A DNA stretch of 5,889 bases from Actinomycetes bacterium (GTDB lineage: Bacteria; Actinomycetota; Acidimicrobiia; Acidimicrobiales; RAAP-2): contig JAKCEC010000090.1 of the NCBI GenBank assembly GCA_021841725.1, positions 1 to 5,889 on the forward strand. The letters run 5' to 3'. Below are positions 1 through 5,889 of this stretch, one piece after another (within the stretch, counting starts at the first letter, position 1; each line of letters begins with the position of its first letter). The notes below the pieces were generated by a model, which saw only the letters and a list, made by a program, of their open reading frames with translations, did no database searches and was not told the origin of the DNA. The position numbers were made by a program, and so were the translations under genes.

Positions 1-1
1 C

Positions 2-33
2 GACCCTCGCCGTCATCCCGCGCGGCGAGGGTC
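2..33. terminator. perfect 11-bp GC-rich hairpin, possible terminator of a gene to the left
   Basis: Arms GACCCTCGCCG (2-12) and CGGCGAGGGTC (23-33) are exact reverse complements around a 10-base loop. No T-run follows on either strand, so a classical Rho-independent terminator is not shown, although high-GC actinobacteria often use hairpins without T-tracts. It sits at the left edge, so the gene it might end is outside the window and its direction is unknown. It could also be an intergenic repeat. Confidence 0.45.
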
Positions 34-262
34 ACCCGCCGCGTGATGGACCCTCCCCGTCGTAGACCCCCGTCGAGGTGACGGGGTTGAGAAATGAGGG
101 GCCGCGTCGGGCGTGCGAAGCGGCGCACCCGCGCACGGGGTCGTCGTCGCTTCGCGGCGATGCCCCGACGAGCCGCTCGAGCACCGCGTCGCGACGAGGC
201 GCGCTCGAGGGTCCTCGGCGACCGGACGACGGGCGATGGGGTGAAGTTATGCGCTTACATTT
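34..262. other. GC-rich intergenic stretch with no supported gene
   Basis: No open frame here has a recognisable protein sequence, a convincing ribosome binding site or a family motif. The frames that stay open encode arginine-, glycine- and serine-rich strings typical of non-coding GC-rich DNA. G+C is about 78% over 121-240. The stretch holds a hairpin at 68-86, an 8-bp direct repeat CGCTCGAG (174-181 and 202-209), the palindrome CGTCGCGACG near 187-196, and a long-range inverted pair GGACCCTC (48-55) / GAGGGTCC (207-214). A fragment of an unrecognised gene cannot be fully excluded. Confidence 0.5.
68..86. repeat. 7-bp inverted repeat (small hairpin)
   Basis: CCCCGTC (68-74) and GACGGGG (80-86) pair perfectly around the loop GAGGT. 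It lies 35 bases after the hairpin at 2-33 and may be a second element of the same intergenic terminator region. It has no T-run beyond two bases, so its function is unknown. Confidence 0.4.
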
Positions 263-293
263 ATGGGAAATACCCATCACTTTTTTAGATGGG
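263..293. repeat. competing inverted repeats around a T6 run
   Basis: ATGGG (263-267) can pair with CCCAT (273-277), leaving the loop AAATA. The overlapping CCCATC (273-278) can instead pair with GATGGG (288-293) across a 9-base loop that contains six T residues (281-286). The first hairpin followed by CAC and T6 looks like a weak intrinsic terminator read left to right. The stem is only 5 bp and AT/GC mixed, so it may have no function. It lies at the start of the AT-rich block upstream of the operon. Confidence 0.3.
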
Positions 294-379
294 CTATCTG
301 TCTTCGTGACCTTCTGAAATCAAGGTTTTATCACGTATTATGCCTATTCGTACCTGCTCTCCACCGATTGGATTCGAGT

Positions 380-402
380 ATTACGCGGGCGAAAGTCGTA
401 AT
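380..402. promoter_or_regulatory. inverted repeat overlapping the left end of the LacI-type operator
   Basis: ATTACG (380-385) and CGTAAT (397-402) are exact reverse complements separated by 11 bases. The right arm is shared with the left end of the operator at 398-419, so the same GTAAT half can belong to either dyad. This could be an auxiliary regulator site or an mRNA or DNA hairpin. It may also be coincidental, as no known motif is matched. Confidence 0.3.
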
Positions 403-419
403 GAAAACGTTTGCATTAC
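398..419. promoter_or_regulatory. LacI-family repressor operator
   Basis: The 22 bases form a palindrome centred on a CG step (408/409), with core AAACGTTT and only one mismatched pair (A404 against G413). The flanks GTAATG and CATTAC are perfectly symmetric. An AAACGTTT-like core with a central CpG is the hallmark of operators bound by LacI/GalR-family sugar repressors, whose hinge helix inserts at that step. The site lies about 80 bases upstream of the binding-protein start and overlaps the likely -35 region, the usual position for repression of a sugar-uptake operon. The cognate regulator gene is not in the window. LacI family is well supported; the inducer is unknown. Confidence 0.75.
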
Positions 420-439
420 ATCGTCACTACTGCTATCTT
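411..439 (+). promoter_or_regulatory. candidate promoter of the operon, extended -10
   Basis: TATCTT (434-439; 4 of 6 consensus bases) is preceded by TGC (431-433), giving an extended -10. Seventeen bases upstream lies TTGCAT (411-416), which keeps the TTG of a -35 box and is embedded in the right half of the operator. Transcription would begin around 445-447, giving a leader of about 50 bases. The -35 is poor, as is common with extended -10 promoters. An alternative -10, TATTAT, lies at 336-341 with a weak -35 upstream, so the start site is not settled. Confidence 0.4.
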
Positions 440-442
440 GCT

Positions 443-483
443 CAATTGTTCGTAGTCTGCCGTGGACTACCGACCACTAATTG
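443..483 (+). promoter_or_regulatory. foldable leader ahead of the binding-protein gene
   Basis: GTAGTC (452-457) pairs with GACTAC (465-470) around a 7-base loop. Outside it, CAATT (443-447) can pair with AATTG (479-483), whose last base is the first G of the G-rich ribosome binding site. If formed, the outer stem would touch the Shine-Dalgarno and could modulate initiation. The stems are short, the structure matches no riboswitch I know, and it may be incidental. Confidence 0.3.
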
Positions 484-490
484 GGGGGAT
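483..490 (+). promoter_or_regulatory. ribosome binding site of the binding-protein gene
   Basis: GGGGGGAT ends seven bases before the ATG at 498. The G-run resembles the GGAGG-type anti-SD target and fixes ATG 498 as the start. The bases between it and the ATG are A/T-rich, favouring open mRNA at the start codon. Confidence 0.65.
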
Positions 491-497
491 GTAAAAT

Positions 498-1961
498 ATG
501 AGGAAATTGGCTGCCCGCAGGTCACTGGTGACCGTGGCGGTGGGGGTAACTCTTCTGGGCTCATCAATTCCGATCGTCGCGTCGTCGGCGGCGTCGGCGG
601 CGAGTGTGACCCAGATCACCGTCTGGGGCTCGGGGGGAGACCAGACCGCGGAGATCAACGGGATCCAGTACGCGGTGAACGAGTTCAACCACCTCTACAA
701 GGGCAAGTACCACGCGAACCTGACCTTCGTTCCCAATATCACGACGGTGCAGGAGACGGCGAACGCCGCGGCCGAAGCCACGGTGATGGAGGGTGACGGT
801 CCGACGCTGTCCTACCTGGCCTACTCGGGCAAGATCGCGCCCGTCGCGAACTACGTCGCGGCGTCCAGCGTGAAGGCGCAGTCCAAGTACATCTTGGGCC
901 AGGACACCTACCGGGGCCACCTGTACGCCATGGCGACGATCAACGGCACGTTGACGATCTACGGCAACAAGAAGCTGCTCAACGAAGCGGGCATCACGTC
1001 GTGCGCCAACGGGCCGACGACCGCCACGTGCTACCCGGCGAGCTGGTCCAAGGCCTGGACCTCCGCTCAGTTCGGGCAGGTCCTCAAGACCCTCGCCGTC
1101 AATCCGACGATCGCCAAGCTGGACAGCGGCGCGGTGTGGGGCGCGAACATCGCCTACGGCGGGGAGTACGAGGCGTACGGATTCTTGCCGGTGCTCAACT
1201 CCGCCGGCAGCACCGTCGTGAGCAACAACTCGGCCAACGTCCTCAAGACCCCGGCGGTCTATCGCGCGCTGTCGTCCTTCGCCAGCTGGATGCCGCTCAA
1301 CGACCAGAACGCCGGTTCGGCCACGACGGGCGGCGACGGCGGGGCCTTCGCCGCGGGCAACGAGCCCCTGCTGTGGGGCGGCCACTGGCAGCTCCCCTCG
1401 TTCAACGCCGGAGCGGTGACCAACAACGGGGCCGACAAGGGCAACGTGGTGGGCATCCCCCTGCCGAACTTCGGCTACGGCGCGAAGGACGGGGCCGGTT
1501 CGAACGTCTGGGAGATCGGCGCGAACGCGTCGACGCCACAGAAGCAAGCGGCCGGCGCGTTCTTGAACATCGTGTCCAGCCCGTCGTTTCAGGTCCTCTA
1601 CACCTACGGCAACGGCCAGACGTCCAAGGGCGTAGCGCTCTACGGTGACGGGGCGATCCCGGCGGACCCCGCGGCGGTGGCCCTGGACCCGACGGTCAAG
1701 CCCGGTGGTGTCTTGTACAACGCGGCGCAGGCGGAGGTGAACGCGTGCCCCGCCGGCAAGATCCTCACGACGTGCTTCGCGGTGCCGCGTCCCGTGACGC
1801 CGGCCTACCCGGGCATCGACCAGGCCATCTCGACGATGTTCAGCTCCCTGTTCTCCCAGGGCGCCCAGGGTCCGGTCTCGTCCTCGACGGTGCAGAGCCT
1901 CGTCGCGACGGCGGTCGACTCGATCAACAGCTACTACCAGCAGTTCAATAACTTTAAATAG
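498..1961 (+). CDS. extracellular sugar-binding protein of an ABC transporter (solute-binding family 1)
   Basis: A 487-residue carbohydrate-binding component, inferred to capture an alpha-glucoside outside the membrane and deliver it to the permeases encoded downstream. Residues 1-35 form a signal peptide: basic n-region with Arg7-Arg8, hydrophobic core (10-28) and a small-residue run SAASAA (30-35) suited to signal peptidase I. The mature part starts near VTQITVWGSGGD, the usual first beta strand of MalE-like proteins. Family-typical stretches follow: an aromatic site WGGHWQLPSF (293-302) and KQAAGAFLNIVSSPSFQ (349-365). It is somewhat longer than the usual 400-440 residues. Unlike most Gram-positive binding proteins there is no lipobox Cys, and RRSLV (7-11) fits a loose Tat motif. 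Four Cys form two C-X8-C pairs (169/178 and 417/426). It is the first gene of the operon, downstream of the LacI-type operator. Ligand is inferred from the adjacent glucosidase only. Confidence 0.9.
   Translation: MRKLAARRSLVTVAVGVTLLGSSIPIVASSAASAASVTQITVWGSGGDQTAEINGIQYAVNEFNHLYKGKYHANLTFVPNITTVQETANAAAEATVMEGDGPTLSYLAYSGKIAPVANYVAASSVKAQSKYILGQDTYRGHLYAMATINGTLTIYGNKKLLNEAGITSCANGPTTATCYPASWSKAWTSAQFGQVLKTLAVNPTIAKLDSGAVWGANIAYGGEYEAYGFLPVLNSAGSTVVSNNSANVLKTPAVYRALSSFASWMPLNDQNAGSATTGGDGGAFAAGNEPLLWGGHWQLPSFNAGAVTNNGADKGNVVGIPLPNFGYGAKDGAGSNVWEIGANASTPQKQAAGAFLNIVSSPSFQVLYTYGNGQTSKGVALYGDGAIPADPAAVALDPTVKPGGVLYNAAQAEVNACPAGKILTTCFAVPRPVTPAYPGIDQAISTMFSSLFSQGAQGPVSSSTVQSLVATAVDSINSYYQQFNNFK
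585..602 (+). repeat. 9-bp tandem duplication in the signal-peptide region
   Basis: TCGGCGGCG occurs twice in tandem (585-593 and 594-602), encoding Ser-Ala-Ala twice (residues 30-35). The copies lie exactly where signal peptidase I would cut, so the duplication supplies two overlapping small-X-small cleavage options. It may be a slippage product that is tolerated in this flexible segment. Confidence 0.5.
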
Positions 1962-1977
1962 TCGGACGACTGAAGTG

Positions 1978-2026
1978 CGACGGGTGTCGCGGGTCCGTTT
2001 CTCGGTCGGACCCGCGACCACCGTCG
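1978..2026 (+). terminator. strong intercistronic hairpin between binding-protein and permease genes
   Basis: GTCGCGGGTCCG (1986-1997) and CGGACCCGCGAC (2007-2018) are perfect 12-base complements around a 9-base loop. Beyond a 2x2 internal mismatch, CGACGG (1978-1983) pairs with CCGTCG (2021-2026), giving 18 base pairs. No T-run follows, so full termination is unlikely. In sugar ABC operons such as malEFG a hairpin at this position stabilises the upstream mRNA or causes partial termination, so the binding protein exceeds the membrane components. The hairpin begins 16 bases after the stop codon, and that position supports the same role here. Confidence 0.65.
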
Positions 2027-2069
2027 TCGTCACCGTTCCGAGCGGACTCGGAGTCTCGAAGGGGGAGAG

Positions 2070-3005
2070 TTGACCACGCTGACGTCACCAGTGTCACTGC
2101 ACCGTCGTCGCAAGTTCTGGACGGAGGGTCGAGTGGGGCTCACCATGTTGATCCCGGGCATCGTCCTCATCATCGTGTTCATGCTCATCCCGTTCTTCTT
2201 CTCCATCTGGCTCTCGATGCACGTGGAGATCGTGGGGAGCACGGTCCCGGTGCGCTCGGTGGGCTGGATGTTCTACCGTCACTTATTCAGCGACCCCATC
2301 TTTCGCGGCATCTTCTTGAAGAGCCTCGAGAACAACGGCATCTTCGCCCTGGTCGTGGTGCCGGTCCAGACCGGCCTGGCGATGTTCCTCGCCATCCTGG
2401 TCAACCGTCACGGGGCCTTCGTGAAGTTCTGTCGTACGACGTTCTTCCTCCCCGTGGTCTTTCCCATGGTGCTCACCTCGCTCATCTGGAAGGCGATCCT
2501 GGCGCCGGGCCCCCAGGGCATGCTCAACGCGTTCTTGCACGCCGTCACGTTCGGGCACTTCGCCCCGCAGTACTGGTTGGGTAACATCCACCTGGCCCTG
2601 CCCAGCATCATGTTGTTGTCCATCTGGCAGGGGACGGGCTTTCAGATGGTCATCTTCCTCGCGGGCCTTCAGGGCATCCCCCACACCCACTACGAGGCGG
2701 CCCTCATCGACGGGGCGAAGAAGTGGCACCTCTTTCGCGACGTCACGCTGCCGGGTCTGCGCAACACCACCATCTTCGTGGTGATGGTGACCACGATCTT
2801 CTCGCTGCGGGTGTTCGACCAGATCTACCTCTTGACCCAGGGTGGTCCCATCAACGCCACCTCGTCGGTGATGTACCTCGCGGTCTCCCAGGCCTACGTG
2901 GCCAACAACGTCGGCCAGGGCGCGGCCATCTCGGTCGTCTTGTGCTTCGTGATCTTGTTGATGAGCCTTATCCAACGACAGGTCTTGCGAGAGAGGGTGG
3001 ACTAG
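2070..3005 (+). CDS. sugar ABC transporter permease, MalF/UgpA type
   Basis: A 311-residue inner-membrane permease of the binding-protein-dependent (CUT1) class, half of the sugar channel. A basic cytoplasmic N-terminus (HRRRK, 11-15) precedes six hydrophobic segments near 24-47, 89-112, 124-146, 177-201, 233-255 and 284-302. The cytoplasmic EAA loop that contacts the ATPase is clear: EAALIDGA (209-216) followed by LP at 227-228. Length is normal for short MalF-like subunits without the large periplasmic domain of E. coli MalF. I chose TTG 2070 because GGGGGAG lies at 2061-2067. The spacing is short, so in-frame GTG at 2091 is a real alternative that removes seven residues. It follows the binding-protein gene after a 108-base gap with a hairpin and precedes the partner permease by two bases. 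Substrate is inferred only from context. Confidence 0.92.
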   Translation: MTTLTSPVSLHRRRKFWTEGRVGLTMLIPGIVLIIVFMLIPFFFSIWLSMHVEIVGSTVPVRSVGWMFYRHLFSDPIFRGIFLKSLENNGIFALVVVPVQTGLAMFLAILVNRHGAFVKFCRTTFFLPVVFPMVLTSLIWKAILAPGPQGMLNAFLHAVTFGHFAPQYWLGNIHLALPSIMLLSIWQGTGFQMVIFLAGLQGIPHTHYEAALIDGAKKWHLFRDVTLPGLRNTTIFVVMVTTIFSLRVFDQIYLLTQGGPINATSSVMYLAVSQAYVANNVGQGAAISVVLCFVILLMSLIQRQVLRERVD

Positions 3006-3007
3006 AG

Positions 3008-3889
3008 ATGACCACGGACAACCCACCGGTGGCGACGCGCCGTCGCCGTCGCGGCGTCGACCGGACGCCCTGGGGCACCTACGCCCTCCTCGCCGTCTTC
3101 ATGGTGATCTTCCTCTTCCCCGTCTACTACCTCTTCGTCGGTTCCTTCGAGTCACCGTCGCAGACGCTCGACGGGCTGCGCGCCGCCATCCCGAGTTCGC
3201 TGACGCTGGCCAACTACCACTCGCTCAGTCAGACGTTCTTCAGTTCGACCATCACCGGGTCGCTGCGGGGCTTCTACACGGTCTCGACCCTGGTGTCGGC
3301 CCTCGTGGTCGCCGGGGGACTGATCGTCAACTCCCTGGCCGGGTACGCGCTGGCGCGCATGCAGTTCCGCGGCCGACGCTTCCTGCTGCTGTTGGTGATC
3401 GTGCTGGTGATCATCCCCTTCGAGGCCATCGCCGTGCCGCTCTATTACATGTTGAACGGTCTGCGCAACACCCTCATCGTCCAGGCGCTGCCCTTCGTGG
3501 GGAGCGCCTTCTCGATCTACCTCTTCTACACGTTCTTCCTCAACCTGCCGCCCCAGCTCGAGGAGGCGGCGAGGATCGACGGGGCCGGACCCTGGCGCAC
3601 CTTCGTCCAGATCATCTTGCCCAACGCCAAGCCGGCCTTCGCCTCGGTGGCCATCTTGTCGTTCATCCAGATCTGGTCGTCGTACCTGTGGCCCCTGATG
3701 ATGACGTCCCAGCCCAACGTCTACCCCCTCTCCATCGCCATTGGCAACCTGATCAAACAGCAGTCGACGCCCAACTACGGGGAGATGTTCGCCTTCGGCG
3801 TCTTACTGGTCGTGCCCATGGCCGTGTTCTTCGTCGTGTTCCAGCGGTGGTTCATCCGATCGGTCGCCAGCCTGGGCGTGAAGGGATAG
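3008..3889 (+). CDS. sugar ABC transporter permease, MalG/UgpE type
   Basis: A 293-residue partner permease that would form the transmembrane heterodimer with the preceding gene product. A strongly basic N-terminus (five Arg at 11-15) is followed by six hydrophobic segments near 23-45, 95-117, 124-147, 157-178, 208-229 and 264-282. The EAA loop reads EAARIDGAG (186-194) with LP at 204-205, the MalG-type coupling helix. ATG 3008 comes two bases after the upstream stop, and the site GAGAGGGTGG (2991-3000) lies inside the upstream gene, so translation is probably coupled. The C-terminus ending SVASLGVKG is typical of the family, in which the MalG tail reaches toward the ATPase. The length is ordinary and nothing is missing. 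Confidence 0.93.
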   Translation: MTTDNPPVATRRRRRGVDRTPWGTYALLAVFMVIFLFPVYYLFVGSFESPSQTLDGLRAAIPSSLTLANYHSLSQTFFSSTITGSLRGFYTVSTLVSALVVAGGLIVNSLAGYALARMQFRGRRFLLLLVIVLVIIPFEAIAVPLYYMLNGLRNTLIVQALPFVGSAFSIYLFYTFFLNLPPQLEEAARIDGAGPWRTFVQIILPNAKPAFASVAILSFIQIWSSYLWPLMMTSQPNVYPLSIAIGNLIKQQSTPNYGEMFAFGVLLVVPMAVFFVVFQRWFIRSVASLGVKG

Positions 3890-3891
3890 TC

Positions 3892-3922
3892 ATGACTACG
3901 AGTGCAGGGGAAGGAGTCCGCC

Positions 3923-3930
<8 letters not shown>
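3892..3930 (+). CDS. possible 12-codon leader cistron overlapping the ATPase start
   Basis: ATG 3892 opens a short frame (MTTSAGEGVRRV) that stops at TGA 3928-3930, inside the first codons of the ATPase gene. It has its own plausible ribosome binding site, AAGGGA (3881-3886), five bases upstream, inside the last codons of the preceding permease gene. Ribosomes finishing here would stop directly over the ATPase start (3923), which could couple translation of permease and ATPase. No family match is possible at this length, and it may simply be an untranslated chance frame. Confidence 0.25.
3909..3916 (+). promoter_or_regulatory. ribosome binding site that fixes the ATPase start at GTG 3923
   Basis: GGAAGGAG is the strongest Shine-Dalgarno match in the window and ends six bases before GTG 3923. 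The in-frame GTG at 3902 lies upstream of this site and has no comparable one, so the longer version of the ATPase is unlikely. Confidence 0.7.
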
Positions 3931-5086
<1,156 letters not shown>

Positions 5087-5091
5087 GACGA

Positions 5092-5889
5092 ATGACCGCC
5101 ACCACCGCAGCAACCCACCCCGCCGTCCACCCGGGCGACCCGACGCCCGACGCGCCCCTGCAGTGGCCGCGCGGCGTCATCTACCAGCTCTATCCGCGTA
5201 GCTTCGCCGACGGCAACGGCGACGGCATCGGCGACCTGTCGGGCGCGCTGCGCCGCCTCGACTACATCCAGGAGTTGGGCGTCGACGCCGTGTGGGTGTC
5301 GCCCTGGTTCGTCTCGCCCATGGCCGACGGGGGCTACGACGTCGCCGACTACCTCGACATCAACCCCCTGTTCGGGACCCTCGCCGACGCCGACCACTTC
5401 ATCGACGCGTGTCACCAGCGCGACCTCAAGGTGATGATCGACATGGTCGCCAACCACTGCTCCCACGAGCACCCCTGGTTCCGGGCGGCCCTCGCGTCGC
5501 CGCCGGGTTCACCCGAGCGCGAATGGTTCTATTTCCGCGACGGTCGCGGCGTCGGCGGTGCGGAGCCCCCGACGGACTGGGTGAGCGTCTTCGGGGGACG
5601 CGCGTGGACCCGCGAGGTCACCCCCGACGGGACGCCCGGCCAGTGGTACCTGCACACGTTCGACCCCTCCCAGCCCGACCTCAACTGGACCAACGACGCG
5701 GTCCGCGACGCCTTCACGACGATCTTTCGCTTCTGGTTCGACCGGGGCGTCGACGGCTTGCGTCTCGACGCGGTACCGGCCATCGGCAAGGACCTCGACT
5801 TCGAGGACGCGGGGTGCGATCCGACGAGTCAGTTCGCCCCCGAGACGTCGGCGCCGACCCGCTACTGGGACGCCGGCGACGTGCACGAC
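5092..5889 (+). CDS. GH13 alpha-glucosidase (oligo-1,6-glucosidase/maltase subfamily type), 3' truncated by window edge
   Basis: The first 266 codons of a retaining alpha-glucosidase; family members are about 530-560 residues, so roughly half is visible. After a 20-residue Thr/Ala/Pro-rich lead, the (beta/alpha)8 barrel begins at WPRGVIYQLYPRSF. A calcium-site motif DGNGDGIGD spans 40-48. Conserved regions follow in order: GGYDVADY (80-87), region I DMVANH (117-122), QPDLNW (194-199, typical of oligo-1,6-glucosidase-like enzymes) and region II DGLRLDAV (221-228) with nucleophile Asp226. The general acid Glu and region IV lie past the edge. Ala227 after the nucleophile is the residue associated with alpha-1,4 preference; alpha-1,6 enzymes have Val. 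No signal peptide is present, so it should act in the cytoplasm on imported sugar. ATG 5092 follows the ATPase stop by five bases; its ribosome site (AGGA, 5085-5088) is weak and close, suggesting translational coupling. Trehalulose- or sucrose-type activities remain possible. Confidence 0.92.
   Translation, partial: MTATTAATHPAVHPGDPTPDAPLQWPRGVIYQLYPRSFADGNGDGIGDLSGALRRLDYIQELGVDAVWVSPWFVSPMADGGYDVADYLDINPLFGTLADADHFIDACHQRDLKVMIDMVANHCSHEHPWFRAALASPPGSPEREWFYFRDGRGVGGAEPPTDWVSVFGGRAWTREVTPDGTPGQWYLHTFDPSQPDLNWTNDAVRDAFTTIFRFWFDRGVDGLRLDAVPAIGKDLDFEDAGCDPTSQFAPETSAPTRYWDAGDVHD

Noticed and set aside
32..280. Minus-strand 82-codon open frame in the upstream region
   Set aside because: No recognisable motif, low-complexity Arg/Ser/Pro/Gly composition, and it crosses the sharp composition change and several inverted repeats.
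1..497. tRNA, riboswitch or CRISPR-like structure in the upstream region
   Set aside because: No cloverleaf, no regularly spaced direct repeats and no known riboswitch core were seen; only simple hairpins and the operator palindrome.
263..796. + strand open frame of 177 codons starting in the AT-rich block
   Set aside because: It runs through the operator and promoter and then into a wrong frame of the binding-protein gene, giving a Gly/Arg/Asp-rich tail with no family features.
564..2033. Long minus-strand open frame (489 codons) opposite the binding-protein gene
   Set aside because: Its translation is rich in Arg, Val, Gly and His with no family motif, and it mirrors the codon bias of the clearly real + strand gene; high G+C produces such shadows.
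2723..3007. Extension of the second permease upstream to ATG 2723
   Set aside because: It would overlap most of the end of the first permease in another frame and the added residues are not permease-like; ATG 3008 has a good ribosome site and gives a normal N-terminus.
2283..3026. Minus-strand open frame of 247 codons opposite the first permease
   Set aside because: Composition is dominated by His, Asp, Glu, Gln and Arg, the antisense image of hydrophobic membrane codons, and no ribosome site or motif supports it.
3902..3922. GTG 3902 as start of the ATPase
   Set aside because: The strong Shine-Dalgarno GGAAGGAG (3909-3916) lies downstream of it and is spaced correctly for GTG 3923; the family alignment also begins right after 3923.

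Overview
The window holds one operon, read left to right on the + strand. It encodes a carbohydrate-uptake (CUT1-type) ABC transporter followed by a cytoplasmic alpha-glucosidase. The coding DNA is GC-rich, with GTG and TTG starts alongside ATG. The gene set and the ATPase sequence suggest a high-GC actinobacterium. A less-studied lineage such as the Acidimicrobiia is only a guess, because no taxonomic marker is present.

Layout. Positions 1-497 contain no gene I can support. This stretch splits into a very GC-rich part (about 78% G+C over 121-240) carrying hairpins, and an abruptly AT-richer part (about 43% G+C over 241-480). The second part contains a near-perfect 22-bp LacI-type operator (398-419), an overlapping extended -10 promoter candidate and a foldable leader. 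The solute-binding protein gene follows (498-1961). A strong hairpin (1978-2026) separates it from the two permease genes (2070-3005 and 3008-3889). Next come the ATPase gene (best start GTG 3923, end 5086) and a GH13 alpha-glucosidase gene (5092 to beyond the right edge). From the first permease onward the gaps are only 2, 33 and 5 bases, so these genes are almost certainly co-transcribed.

How it works together (inference from families). The exported binding protein captures an alpha-glucoside outside the membrane. The two six-helix permeases and a homodimer of the ATPase import it intact, and the glucosidase splits it to glucose in the cytoplasm. The glucosidase has Ala directly after its nucleophile Asp, which favours alpha-1,4-linked or related substrates such as maltose, short maltodextrins, trehalose or sucrose over isomaltose. 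A LacI-family repressor encoded outside the window probably controls the operon. The hairpin after the first gene would let the binding protein be made in excess over the membrane parts.

I see no sign of a radically new system, mobile element, CRISPR array or RNA gene. The points most worth a second look are the non-lipoprotein, Tat-like export signal of the binding protein, its two Cys-X8-Cys loops, the operator-promoter architecture, and the intercistronic hairpin.
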